Below, piece after piece: positions 33,677 through 42,868 of a stretch of 64,000 nt of DNA; within the stretch, counting starts at the first letter, position 1; each line of letters opens with the position of its first letter. The notes under the pieces were generated by a model, which saw only the letters and a program-made list of their open reading frames with translations, ran no database searches and was not told the DNA's origin. The stretch covers positions 1 through 64,000 of the forward strand of contig NZ_RBLG01000007.1 of the NCBI RefSeq assembly GCF_003634585.1, in the 5' to 3' direction. Source of the DNA: Gillisia mitskevichiae. Its GTDB lineage: Bacteria > Bacteroidota > Bacteroidia > Flavobacteriales > Flavobacteriaceae. The position numbers and the translations under genes are program-made.

Positions 33677-35431
33677 TTAATTTGAAATTATCACTTTTTT
33701 GGAAATTATCGTAGCATCTTTATTCGTTATTTTAAGAATATATAGGCCTTTGCTTAATTTCCTGGTAGAAAATTCGTGATAACTCTCATAGGTAATTCCT
33801 TTTTTCTCCATGATCCTTTTGCCTAAACTGTCGAAAAGTATAATGTCTCTGTGGATTGATTTTGCCGGTATTCGTATTTCTAATCTCGATTCGGGATTAT
33901 TTTGAAAAATGTTGAAATTCGTGATATCTTTTACAATATCCCAGTTAATATAGATCTGTTCCTTATTGGTGTAAGTAAGCTTAAATCTATTTGAATAATC
34001 ACCAGCAGCCAAATTGAATTTTATTGGGCCATCACTTAAATTGTGGTATATACTTGTATTAGTGTCCAATAAAAAGACCTTAGGTTTAAATCCTTTTACT
34101 TCCGCAATACTAAATATGATCTCTGAATCTTCTGCTAATACTATAAAAAACGGAATTTCTTCAAGCTCATTGAAAGGCCTCACATTTATTAGATAATTCT
34201 CGTTATCTATCATCCATCCCGCATCCGAGCTTAAGTATTCAGGATTAATGGCATCCATAGCATGATCTACTGCTTCTGTGGCATTATCGCGTAACACCAA
34301 AAGTATTTGCCTAATGTAGGTGCTCTGTAATTCTATATTTAACCTTAATAATGGAAACTCCTCGGCTTTTAAGTAATTTAATTCCAATTTTTTAGATTTA
34401 AATTCAGATAATATCTGATCTTCTTTTACAAAATGCCGATAGTTATTATTGAATACGATCTTACCATCATGGCTGCCTATAACAATAAAACCTTGGCCAA
34501 TTGGGGAGAATCTTCTAGCGTAATAAGCTCCTGTAGTTCCTCCTTCTGAAATAGTGTTCCCGTAACCATCAAATTTATTGAAAATAGCTGGTACATAGCC
34601 GAATATCCCTGCTCCGGGTGAGTAAGCGCCATATCCGCCTTCATACTCCTTTAGATAGTGAGAATCGATGTTCTCGGAATCCCAGAAATAAGCAATTCCA
34701 GTAGTATTTGTATTGTCCTGAAGAAAGACATTGAGATCTAAAGCAGATGGATATGGATTACCAACAAGCTTAGTATCACCTTCCTTAATTTCTAACTCAT
34801 AAATTCCTGAATTAGGTCTTCCTCGTAGATCATAACGCTGCTTATTGCCTGCATTGTTGGGCACACTATAGATGTTTATATCTGTATTCGTTCCATCTAC
34901 GCCTTTCATAGTAAAACCTTCCCCTGGCTTAAGCTTGAAAGTATTACCAATAAATTCCCAGTCGGAATAATCGGTGCCAGAAAATTTGTAAATCCATTTA
35001 GTAGAGATCGTTAATGGTTTGGAAGTTCCATTATAACCAATGGAGATTAATGCGGGATTGCTTTCGGTTTTTGTGATTGGATCAAAAAATTGATTTCCGA
35101 AGGTATTGTTAGAAAAAGTATTGCTCACGGGCATGCTCCAATAATTATAAGTGTAATTGCTGGCATTCCCTTCTTGATATAAAGAAAGTACCCCATCTCC
35201 TGTATTTTGAAAATTGGAGGTTCCTTGAATTAATTGTGCTTCTTTTCTTAGAAAAATACTTGGTTTTGGATTATTTCCAGAATTAGGTGTTAAATGAATG
35301 CCTTGCTCAACATAAACAAGAGCGCCTTCGGAATATAGATAAGTATTTAATTCCTGATTGGGCTTAATGCTTAATTGACAATGTGCAATGAATGGTATAA
35401 TAAATAGTACTAAAATGTATATTTGCCTCAT
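33677..35431 (-). CDS. Secreted protein with T9SS type A sorting domain
   Basis: 584 residues. The signal peptide is MRQIYILVLFIIPFIAHCQ. The central ~400 residues are beta-rich and Asn-rich with no recognised enzyme domain. The last ~80 residues (FNIFQNNPESRLEIRIP...GLYILKITNKDATIISKKVIIS) form the type A C-terminal sorting domain recognised by the type IX secretion system, so the protein is exported and probably bound to the cell surface. Confidence 0.85.
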   Translation of the reverse strand: MRQIYILVLFIIPFIAHCQLSIKPNQELNTYLYSEGALVYVEQGIHLTPNSGNNPKPSIFLRKEAQLIQGTSNFQNTGDGVLSLYQEGNASNYTYNYWSMPVSNTFSNNTFGNQFFDPITKTESNPALISIGYNGTSKPLTISTKWIYKFSGTDYSDWEFIGNTFKLKPGEGFTMKGVDGTNTDINIYSVPNNAGNKQRYDLRGRPNSGIYELEIKEGDTKLVGNPYPSALDLNVFLQDNTNTTGIAYFWDSENIDSHYLKEYEGGYGAYSPGAGIFGYVPAIFNKFDGYGNTISEGGTTGAYYARRFSPIGQGFIVIGSHDGKIVFNNNYRHFVKEDQILSEFKSKKLELNYLKAEEFPLLRLNIELQSTYIRQILLVLRDNATEAVDHAMDAINPEYLSSDAGWMIDNENYLINVRPFNELEEIPFFIVLAEDSEIIFSIAEVKGFKPKVFLLDTNTSIYHNLSDGPIKFNLAAGDYSNRFKLTYTNKEQIYINWDIVKDITNFNIFQNNPESRLEIRIPAKSIHRDIILFDSLGKRIMEKKGITYESYHEFSTRKLSKGLYILKITNKDATIISKKVIISN

Positions 35432-35517
35432 CGCCCTAAGATTTTAATTAAAAATAGTGTTTTAATTAATCGAATAACAATTCATTTAGGTTTTTAAGTA
35501 TTAATTATCAGCAGATT

Positions 35518-35724
35518 ATGAATAGAAGATACGGTCAAATTATAAATACATTGCTTATTGTAATTGGTGGCGCAATAATGATATATACAATTACCGGAGA
35601 AGATAGAAATAAGTACTTACAGATCTTAGGTTTGGTAATTATAATGTTTGGTTTATACAGAGCTACTAACTTTTGGGTTGAGACCAAAGATGAGGAAGAT
35701 GATAACACTGAAGAAAAACCTTAG
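35518..35724 (+). CDS. Small two-helix membrane protein
   Basis: 68 residues. Two hydrophobic helices (about 8-27 and 34-52) are followed by an acidic tail (TKDEEDDNTEEKP). No family recognised. It begins 86 bases after the divergent T9SS gene start and its stop is 2 bases before the Smr-domain gene, so they are co-transcribed. Confidence 0.7.
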   Translation: MNRRYGQIINTLLIVIGGAIMIYTITGEDRNKYLQILGLVIIMFGLYRATNFWVETKDEEDDNTEEKP

Positions 35725-35726
35725 TT

Positions 35727-36278
35727 ATGAAGTTTGAAATTAATGATAAAGTAGAAGTATTGGATGATGCTTTGAAAGGCAAAGTGATTAATATAGATGG
35801 GGAAACTATTTATGTTGAAACTTCTGAAGGGTTTTTAATGGAATTTCATGACTCCGAACTAGTTAAGATAGGTGAGGAGCAGAGTAGAATGATCGCTTCA
35901 GAAAACATTTCTTTTTCAGAAATTATCAAAGAAAAACAACCTGTAAAACGAGCAAAAACTGAAAAGGTAAAGTCTAAAGATCGCAGTGCTCCGCCAATGG
36001 AAGTAGATCTACATATAGAAAAATTAGTAAATTCCTTTAGAGGAATGAGCAATTTCGATATTTTGAATATTCAGCTAGATACAGCTAAACGACAAATTAA
36101 TTTTGCTATTAGTAAGCGTATCCCAAAGATCGTATTTATACACGGAGTGGGAGAAGGAGTACTAAAAGCAGAACTAGATTACCTTTTAGGCCGGTATGAC
36201 AACCTTAAATTTTACGATGCTAATTTCCAGAAGTATGGCTTAGGCGCTACAGAGGTCTATATTTATCAGAACTCTTAA
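35727..36278 (+). CDS. Smr-domain protein
   Basis: 183 residues. The N-terminal part (about 1-50) is a small beta-barrel like those of DUF2027/Tudor type (VEVLDDALKGKVINIDGETIYVET). The C-terminal Smr domain (about 90-180) has MEVDLHIEKL, and FIHGVGEGVLKAEL, the H-G-x-G loop of nicking or RNA-cleaving Smr domains as found in MutS2. Its stop overlaps the stop of the convergent gene by four bases. Confidence 0.85.
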   Translation: MKFEINDKVEVLDDALKGKVINIDGETIYVETSEGFLMEFHDSELVKIGEEQSRMIASENISFSEIIKEKQPVKRAKTEKVKSKDRSAPPMEVDLHIEKLVNSFRGMSNFDILNIQLDTAKRQINFAISKRIPKIVFIHGVGEGVLKAELDYLLGRYDNLKFYDANFQKYGLGATEVYIYQNS

Positions 36279-37231
36279 TTTTCAGTTTCAGTTTCAATAT
36301 CAGTATCAGGAGTTGTAGGTACTATAATTAGGGGCGTAGAATTAGAATTGTATTCTCCTAATCTATAAGATTCAAAAGAAATAACTTCTCCTGTCCCATC
36401 TTGATTTTGTAATTGCAAATTCTCAATGTTTATAACAGAGGTGTATTTTACATTAAATACATTATCTCGTGTTGTAATATCCGTAATATCACCTGTAAAT
36501 CGTTCTGCAATATCAAAATTCAAATAATTTGCAAGATTTTCATCATTTACATTTGCAGTAGGCAATTGGTCCCCAGCGGTAATTTCTTCTCTAGTTAATA
36601 TACCATCACCATCATCATCTTTGTCTAAATAGTTTGGTTTATCATCTTGATCGGTATCTTGAAATACAGTATTGTCGCCTGTAGCATACAGTTCTGTAGA
36701 TGTAAGTACATTATCTCCGTCGTCATCTATATCAAATTTATTAGGAATACCATCGTCATCTGTATCGCCATCAAATTCATCTGCGTCCTTTATGCCGTCC
36801 CCGTCACTATCTGTTGAGTCTAGATAAATTCTTGTAGTAGAAATTTTAACCGTCCCTCCAACGCTTACAAATTCCTGAATAACCTTAGGACCGCTTGGTG
36901 GTAACGAATTGCAGAAATAATCTGTAGTTATACTGCCATCGTATACTCGATAGTTTATTTTGTTATTACTATCAAGATTAAAACTAATGTCAGTTTCTGT
37001 GTTTATAGTTAATATACTTGCTAACTCACTTATTGCTGTGTTATTAGTAACTAGAGAAATAGATTCAAATATATCATCGCTATTTATTATAAAAAAAACT
37101 TTTGGTCTACCAACTTTAGCGCAACTTTCAATACTATCATCCTCAAAATCAAAATTGTTTATTATGATATCGCCATCATCACAGGAGGTGAAACCTAGGA
37201 ATAAAAAAATGATATAAAAGTAGTTACGCAT
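36275..37231 (-). CDS. Lipoprotein with Asp-rich calcium-binding (thrombospondin type 3-like) repeats
   Basis: 318 residues from ATG at 37231 (MRNYFYIIFLFLGFTSCDDG), which gives a lipoprotein signal with Cys at residue 17; the frame extends six codons upstream. Residues about 145-215 contain repeated DSDGDGIKDADEFDGDTDDD, DIDDDGDNV, DKDDDGDGI motifs, typical Ca2+-binding type 3 repeats. The rest is beta-rich. Probably exposed on the outer membrane. Confidence 0.8.
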   Translation of the reverse strand: MRNYFYIIFLFLGFTSCDDGDIIINNFDFEDDSIESCAKVGRPKVFFIINSDDIFESISLVTNNTAISELASILTINTETDISFNLDSNNKINYRVYDGSITTDYFCNSLPPSGPKVIQEFVSVGGTVKISTTRIYLDSTDSDGDGIKDADEFDGDTDDDGIPNKFDIDDDGDNVLTSTELYATGDNTVFQDTDQDDKPNYLDKDDDGDGILTREEITAGDQLPTANVNDENLANYLNFDIAERFTGDITDITTRDNVFNVKYTSVINIENLQLQNQDGTGEVISFESYRLGEYNSNSTPLIIVPTTPDTDIETETEN

Positions 37232-37304
37232 AGCTTCCGTTTTTAACAAAAATAAAGTATTAGGATTTTATAGCAGAGCATCCATTAAATAATTTTATTT
37301 CTTT

Positions 37305-37312
37305 TATTTTTG
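37305..37312 (+). promoter_or_regulatory. -7 box directly in front of the cysteine desulfurase gene
   Basis: TATTTTTG matches TAnnTTTG and ends only 6 bases before the ATG at 37319, so transcription would start at or next to the start codon. No good TTG lies at the right distance upstream. Confidence 0.45.
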
Positions 37313-37318
37313 CCTTCG

Positions 37319-38467
37319 ATGAGAAAAATATATTTAGATAGTGCCGCTACCACGCAAATGCGTGACGAAGTTATAGATAGAATGACAACAGTGATGAAAG
37401 ATTTTTACGGAAATCCCTCTTCTATACATAGTTATGGTAGATCATCTAAATCTTTAATTGAAAATACAAGAAAGACTATAGCTAACATTTTAAATGTAAG
37501 CGCGGCGGAGATCATTTTTACTTCAGGGGGAACAGAAGCCGATAATTTGGCTCTTAATTCTGCTGTTCGAGATCTTGGTGTAAAAAGGATTATCACTTCT
37601 AAAATAGAACATCATGCGGTTTTATACACTGTAGACCAGTTAAAAGAGTGTTATGAGATAGACGTAGACTATGTAAATCTAGACACTTATGGGAGTGTAG
37701 ATCTTGAGCATTTAGAGGAACTGCTAAGTAATTCTGAAACGAAAACTCTTGTGAGTTTAATGCATGTGAATAATGAAATAGGAAACTTGTTAGATGTTCA
37801 AAAAGCAGGAGCGCTTTGTAAAGAACATAAAGCTTTGTTTCATTGTGATGCCGTGCAATCTATAGGGCATTATAAAATGGATCTTAAGGAAACACCTATA
37901 GATTTTACTGCGGTAAGCGCTCATAAATTTCACGGACCAAAAGGTGTTGGTTTTGCATTTATTCGAAAAAATAGCGGCCTAAAACCTTTGATATTTGGAG
38001 GAGAACAGGAACGCGGACATCGTGCAGGGACAGAAAGTGTACATAATATTGTAGGCTTAGAAGAAGCTTTTAAACTGGCCTATGCTAATTTAGAAGAAGA
38101 GAAGAGTTATGTGAGTTCTTTAAAATCTTATTTTATAGAACAGTTAGAAGAAAATATCCCAGGTGTTAAATTCAATGGGCATTGCAAAGATTTTACAAAA
38201 AGCACATATACCTTGGTGAACATTTGTTTGCCAATTCCACCAGAAAAAGCACTAATGCTTCTTTTTCAATTAGACCTAAAGGGAATTGCCTGTTCTAAAG
38301 GTTCTGCTTGCCAAAGTGGAAGTGATAAAGGCTCTCATGTTTTAAGCGCTTTTCTTTCTGAAGAAGATATGAGTAAACCTTCTCTAAGATTTTCATTTTC
38401 AAGATTCAATACAAAAGAAGAACTGGATTATGTGGTCTCTGTACTTAAAGAGTTTATGAAGAACTAA
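37319..38467 (+). CDS. Cysteine desulfurase (NifS/IscS-like)
   Basis: 382 residues from ATG at 37319 (MRKIYLDSAATTQMRDEV); the upstream TTG start would add three residues. PLP enzyme with TSGGTEADNLAL, the Lys in SAHKFHGPKGVGF, HRAGTESVHNIVG, and the reactive Cys in the loop SKGSACQSGSDKGSH. It removes sulfur from cysteine for Fe-S clusters or thiolated tRNA. No isc/suf genes are adjacent, so the recipient is unknown. Confidence 0.9.
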   Translation: MRKIYLDSAATTQMRDEVIDRMTTVMKDFYGNPSSIHSYGRSSKSLIENTRKTIANILNVSAAEIIFTSGGTEADNLALNSAVRDLGVKRIITSKIEHHAVLYTVDQLKECYEIDVDYVNLDTYGSVDLEHLEELLSNSETKTLVSLMHVNNEIGNLLDVQKAGALCKEHKALFHCDAVQSIGHYKMDLKETPIDFTAVSAHKFHGPKGVGFAFIRKNSGLKPLIFGGEQERGHRAGTESVHNIVGLEEAFKLAYANLEEEKSYVSSLKSYFIEQLEENIPGVKFNGHCKDFTKSTYTLVNICLPIPPEKALMLLFQLDLKGIACSKGSACQSGSDKGSHVLSAFLSEEDMSKPSLRFSFSRFNTKEELDYVVSVLKEFMKN

Positions 38468-38556
38468 GGCTTCATAGAGGTTTTTTACAATTTTAGAGAT
38501 CTTCAAAGCTCTATCATCATATTTTTTACAAAAACGAAATTACTAAGGAAGTAAAT

Positions 38557-40245
38557 CTATTTTCTGAAGAACGTAGCTTCGTAGGTGCTGCTGTTTCCAA
38601 CATTATCTATAACGATCACTTTAAGTTTATTTTCGGTTTCTGTAAGTACTGCATCGCTAAAATTATGAGTTAAAGTATTGTTCTTATACTCATATTCCAT
38701 CAAAATGAATTTCCCATTAACCGTTGCGCGGTAACTTTTAATTCCAGAAAGGTCGTCGGTAATTTTAACTTTTATATTCTCATTACTAGAGATCCACTGT
38801 CCATCTTTAAAATTCACAGGAGTTATGGAAGGAGGTTTCACGTCTGAAGCCAAAGTATAATCTCCAAAGCTGCGAATTCCTGTAGTAAATCTATTACCTT
38901 TCTTATAAGTGGAAGAATAACTTGGTCTACCGCGGTATCCTAATTTGGCAATAAACATCTTTTCTTTACTTTCTTCAGAATACTTGCTTACATCGAACCC
39001 AATTGTAATATTGCTATGAATAGGAATATCATCTTTATCAAGATGAATGGTATCTCCAGAGAATGAAATATCTAGAAAAGTATCTTCATACAAACTACCT
39101 TTTGGAATATACACATCAATACCATTCTCTTCAACACTAAAAGCTTCATTGGCTTTTACAAGAAAATCGGTCTCTTTTATGTTTTTCGTGATCTTATTTA
39201 TAGGTTGCTCCCCTTTAATTGGAACTCTTATAATACGTTCGTTCCCTGCAAAATCAAGAATTGTGATGTTGTATAAATAGGTTAAACTATCCTGAATTGT
39301 AATAGTTCCATTATTCACCACATTTTGGTAAACACTTAGCGGATTGCTAGGTTGTACGTATAGCCTTGTGATCCTGCTTTTATTATTGCTGAAATATTCA
39401 TAATCTATAAGCTGATTTAAATGTCTGGTTTCAGAAAACGAAAAACGATCAAAATTCAGCTGAAAGATTTGATCTCCGTTTAGATTGGTATTTATTTTAT
39501 AGATCCCATTGTTATTTGGTGCACCATCTTGCTTATCTGTAGTGTTTACACCAAAGGCAATTTCACCACAGGCATTTAATTGTTCCGCCTTAAAAGAACC
39601 ATCTTTTAATGGTGTAAGCTTTACACGCTGTCTTTCTCCAGAACCATTAACATGCGCGCTTTCTCCTAGAGGATATACCCATAAACTATTTACAGTAGGC
39701 GCTTGCGTATCCTTGATCTCAATTCCGAATAAATTAGGATTCATCGGGCGTTGTTGCCCATCTCTAATTTCAAAATGTAAATGTGGCCCGCCACTTCCTC
39801 CGGTATTTCCGCTAATAGCAACGAGGTCACTGACAGTTACTTTCAACTCATCTGCTTTAGGAAATAACTCTATTTCGTAAGTTTCTTTCTCGTATTGCTG
39901 TTTTTTGATATAAGCTTCAATCTCAGGAGAAAATTTCTGAAGATGACCGTATACCGTTGTATATCCATTTGGATGCTGAATATAAAGCGCTTTTCCATAA
40001 CCGTAATGCTGAATGTTGATGCGGCTTACAAATCCATCTCCTGCAGCTAAAATGGGTAATCCTTCCCGTTGTTGGGTCTTAATATCCATCCCAGAATGAA
40101 AGTGGTTGGAGCGTAATTCTCCAAAAGTTCCGGATAGCACTAAATCTACAGCCAACGGATTTTTAAAGAAATCTGAAGGTATTTTAGATTGAGCTTGTAT
40201 AGCAACAGAAAAAAGTAATAATGTTAGGGTAAAGATCTTCTTCAT
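38557..40245 (-). CDS. M23 family metallopeptidase
   Basis: 562 residues from ATG at 40245 (MKKIFTLTLLLFSVAIQAQ), a clear signal peptide; two in-frame ATGs lie up to 18 bases upstream. The LytM/M23 domain occupies about 45-150, with Zn ligands in HFHSGMDI and HLHFEI (GNTGGSGGPHLHFEIRDG). About 350 residues of beta-rich tail follow. It probably cuts peptidoglycan cross-bridges in the periplasm; activity is inferred from intact ligands. Confidence 0.88.
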   Translation of the reverse strand: MKKIFTLTLLLFSVAIQAQSKIPSDFFKNPLAVDLVLSGTFGELRSNHFHSGMDIKTQQREGLPILAAGDGFVSRINIQHYGYGKALYIQHPNGYTTVYGHLQKFSPEIEAYIKKQQYEKETYEIELFPKADELKVTVSDLVAISGNTGGSGGPHLHFEIRDGQQRPMNPNLFGIEIKDTQAPTVNSLWVYPLGESAHVNGSGERQRVKLTPLKDGSFKAEQLNACGEIAFGVNTTDKQDGAPNNNGIYKINTNLNGDQIFQLNFDRFSFSETRHLNQLIDYEYFSNNKSRITRLYVQPSNPLSVYQNVVNNGTITIQDSLTYLYNITILDFAGNERIIRVPIKGEQPINKITKNIKETDFLVKANEAFSVEENGIDVYIPKGSLYEDTFLDISFSGDTIHLDKDDIPIHSNITIGFDVSKYSEESKEKMFIAKLGYRGRPSYSSTYKKGNRFTTGIRSFGDYTLASDVKPPSITPVNFKDGQWISSNENIKVKITDDLSGIKSYRATVNGKFILMEYEYKNNTLTHNFSDAVLTETENKLKVIVIDNVGNSSTYEATFFRK

Positions 40246-40368
40246 AGTCATAGAAAACAGCATTTTTATGGGGGGATAAATATAATTAAACTTTTAGAGA
40301 TAATTAAAGCTTTGGTTTAATGTAACTTAGATTAAATTTCAGGTATTTTGAAAATAGCTTTAAAAGTA

Positions 40369-40399
40369 TTGGGAAATTTCAAGCGGTATGTTAACTTTG
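40369..40399 (+). promoter_or_regulatory. Promoter of the coiled-coil-zapA operon
   Basis: TTG at 40369-40371, 20 bases, then TAACTTTG at 40392-40399, 28 bases before the start codon. Confidence 0.65.
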
Positions 40400-40426
40400 T
40401 GAATATTAGTAGCGCGTTAAGCTTTT

Positions 40427-40717
40427 ATGAGTGATCTAACCGAAATAGTTGATAGTCTTGAAAATAGAATTAGCAAGTTACTTCATAAGTATGAAGCAAC
40501 AAAGCAGTCACAACATTCAATTCAAGAAGAATTAGCGATTTTAAAAGAAGAAAATGAGCGTTTATCTGAAGAGGTGAAAACCTCAGAAAAACGAATTCAT
40601 ACGTTAAAAGCAGCCAACGCGATGCTAGGCAGTAACGAATATAAGAAAGAAACCAAGCTCAAAATAAACGGTTTAATAAGGGAAATTGATCAATGTATCG
40701 TTCAACTTTCAGAATAA
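40427..40717 (+). CDS. Small coiled-coil protein upstream of zapA
   Basis: 96 residues, almost wholly a charged coiled coil (LENRISKLLHKYEATKQSQHS...LKEENERLSEEVKTSEKRI). It resembles ZapB in size and composition, but I cannot show homology. It is 9 bases upstream of zapA in the same operon, which suggests a role at the division ring. Confidence 0.75.
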   Translation: MSDLTEIVDSLENRISKLLHKYEATKQSQHSIQEELAILKEENERLSEEVKTSEKRIHTLKAANAMLGSNEYKKETKLKINGLIREIDQCIVQLSE

Positions 40718-40726
40718 AAAGAATTA

Positions 40727-41020
40727 ATGTCCGACAAGCTTAAAATTAAATTATCTATTGCAGACCGCGTATATCCACTCACCATTCAGGCTGAACAGGA
40801 GGAGGGATTGCGTAAGGCAGCAAAGAAGATAGAAGCAATGATTAAGCAATTTGAGCAAAGTTATGCCGTAAGGGATAAGCAAGATGTATTGGCAATGTGT
40901 GCTTTACAATTTGCTGCCCAGACCGAGCAAAAATCTATAGATAATTCTAGCGAAGTGAAACTGATGGAAGAAAAGTTGAGATCACTCAATAATCTTCTTC
41001 AGGAGCAATTAGCTACCTAG
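40727..41020 (+). CDS. zapA: Cell division protein ZapA
   Basis: 97 residues. The N-terminal LKIKLSIADRVYPLTIQAEQEEGLRKAAKKIE is the ZapA globular head; the C-terminal half is a coiled coil (LMEEKLRSLNNLLQEQL). It bundles FtsZ filaments. It lies between the coiled-coil gene and a 6S-like RNA. Confidence 0.9.
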   Translation: MSDKLKIKLSIADRVYPLTIQAEQEEGLRKAAKKIEAMIKQFEQSYAVRDKQDVLAMCALQFAAQTEQKSIDNSSEVKLMEEKLRSLNNLLQEQLAT

Positions 41021-41047
41021 TTCTTTTAAATAGCATTAAGGTTTACT

Positions 41048-41213
41048 GCCTGTATTAGTGATATATATTTGATAAACTCAACACGAATTCTTTAAAAAGG
41101 GTGAGTTTAAGTTGTAAAAGCGTGCCGTCTTAGAGCGGATACTTGATCAGCTTGTTAGCCCTATACTTATTTTATGGAGTTTATACAAAATTTGATCTAG
41201 TACAGGCTTTTTT
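41048..41213 (+). ncRNA. ssrS: 6S-like RNA (6S-Flavo type candidate)
   Basis: The ~210-base gap between zapA and rny holds a ~166-base structured RNA. GCCTGTATTAG (41048-41058) pairs with CTAGTACAGGC (41197-41207) over 11 bp, followed by six T, a closing stem with its own terminator. Inside it ATAAACTC pairs with GAGTTTAT, or, in an alternative local fold, AAACTCA pairs with TGAGTTT. A long rod with an open centre and a competing hairpin is the 6S layout, and the zapA neighbourhood is classical for 6S RNA. Identity is inferred from structure and context. Confidence 0.65.
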
Positions 41214-41232
41214 ATACAATTAAATTAAATAT

Positions 41233-42798
41233 ATGGAATCGATAATTTTTATGATAGTTGCCGGGATAGTGGGAGTAGCAATTGGTTTTGCGGTCGCTAA
41301 ATATTTAGAGAAAAACCACGCTTCAAAAATCACTAAAGGTGCTAAAAAGTCTGCAGCCGCTATCTTAAGAGAAGCAAAAGCCGATGCAGAGAATATTAAA
41401 AAAGATAAAATTCTTCAAGCCAAGGAAAAGTTTATAGAATTAAAGTCTGAGCATGAGAAAGTGATCCTTTCTAGAGATAAAAAGATACAAGAGTCTGAGA
41501 AAAGAACCCGTGATAAGGAATCTCAAGTATCTAGTGAACTTTCTAAAAATAAAAATCTTAATAAAGATCTAGAAGATAAGATCAAAGACTACGATCATAG
41601 AAACGATTATTTAGAAAAGAAGAAAGAAGATATAGATAAATTGCACCACAGTCAGATCCAACAGTTGGAAGTGATTTCTGGATTATCTGCTGAAGATGCG
41701 AAGTCTCAACTTACCGAAACGTTAAGAGATACTGCCAAGGCAGACGCAATGGCATTAATTCAAGATACTATTGAAGAAGCCAAGTTAACCGCACAACAAG
41801 AAGCCAAAAAGATCATTATTAATACTATTCAAAGAATTGGTACAGAAGAAGCAATTGAAAATTGTGTTTCTGTATTCAACTTGGAGAGTGATGATGTTAA
41901 GGGTAGAATTATTGGGCGAGAAGGTAGAAACATTAGAGCGATAGAAGCAGCTACTGGAGTAGAGATCATTGTAGATGATACTCCTGAAGCAATTATTCTT
42001 TCTTGTTTTGATAGTGTGCGTAGAGAGGTTGCTAGATTATCACTTCACAAATTAGTTACAGATGGTAGAATTCACCCTGCTAGAATTGAAGAAGTAGTTA
42101 AGAAAACCAGAAAACAGATAGACGAAGAAATTATAGATATAGGAAAACGTACTGTTATTGAACTTGGTATTCATGGTTTACATCCGGAGTTAATAAAGGT
42201 AGTAGGTAGAATGAAATATCGTTCTTCTTATGGGCAAAACCTATTACATCACTCCAGAGAAGTAGCTAAGCTATGTGGAGTGATGGCAGCAGAACTTGGT
42301 CTAAACCCTAAATTAGCAAAACGGGCTGGACTATTACATGATATTGGTAAAGTACCAGATACAGAAACAGAAGTACCACACGCAATTCTTGGAATGCAAT
42401 GGGCAGAGAAATATGGTGAAAAGCCAGAGGTATGTAATGCAATTGGAGCTCACCATGATGAAATAGAGATGACTTCCTTATTATCTCCGATCGTACAGGT
42501 ATGTGATGCTATAAGTGGTGCGAGACCAGGAGCAAGAAGACAAGTATTAGATTCTTACATCCAAAGACTTAAAGATCTTGAGGAGATCGCATTTGGATTT
42601 GGTGGTGTTAAGAAAGCTTACGCAATTCAGGCCGGTAGAGAATTACGAGTTATTGTAGAAAGTGAAAAAGTAACTGATGATAAAGCATCGAACTTATCTT
42701 TTGAGATCTCTCAGAAAATACAAACAGATATGACGTATCCAGGACAAGTTAAAGTAACTGTTATTAGAGAAACCAGAGCGGTGAATATTGCTAAATAA
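41233..42798 (+). CDS. rny: Ribonuclease Y
   Basis: 521 residues. One N-terminal membrane helix (about 3-23), a long Lys/Glu coiled coil (about 30-200), a KH domain ([23 protein letters not shown]) and an HD domain with metal ligands in [20 protein letters not shown] and [14 protein letters not shown]-like [11 protein letters not shown]. It starts endonucleolytic mRNA decay at the membrane. Complete and of standard length. Confidence 0.95.
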   Translation: MESIIFMIVAGIVGVAIGFAVAKYLEKNHASKITKGAKKSAAAILREAKADAENIKKDKILQAKEKFIELKSEHEKVILSRDKKIQESEKRTRDKESQVSSELSKNKNLNKDLEDKIKDYDHRNDYLEKKKEDIDKLHHSQIQQLEVISGLSAEDAKSQLTETLRDTAKADAMALIQDTIEEAKLTAQQEAKKIIINTIQRIGTEEAIENCVSVFNLESDDVKGRIIGREGRNIRAIEAATGVEIIVDDTPEAIILSCFDSVRREVARLSLHKLVTDGRIHPARIEEVVKKTRKQIDEEIIDIGKRTVIELGIHGLHPELIKVVGRMKYRSSYGQNLLHHSREVAKLCGVMAAELGLNPKLAKRAGLLHDIGKVPDTETEVPHAILGMQWAEKYGEKPEVCNAIGAHHDEIEMTSLLSPIVQVCDAISGARPGARRQVLDSYIQRLKDLEEIAFGFGGVKKAYAIQAGRELRVIVESEKVTDDKASNLSFEISQKIQTDMTYPGQVKVTVIRETRAVNIAK

Positions 42799-42815
42799 AC
42801 TTACCACTCAATAAT

Positions 42816-42846
42816 AAAAAATCCCGCAATTTGCGGGATTTTTGTT
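42816..42846. terminator. Bidirectional terminator between rny and the aldo/keto reductase gene
   Basis: AAAAATCCCGCAA and TTGCGGGATTTTT pair almost perfectly and give T runs on both strands. Confidence 0.85.
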
Positions 42847-42868
42847 TTTATAAGGGCATCTCTAATTT

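Noticed and set aside
39509-39880. 123-residue plus-strand open frame inside the M23 peptidase gene
   Set aside because: Antisense shadow of a well-supported gene with signal peptide and zinc ligands.
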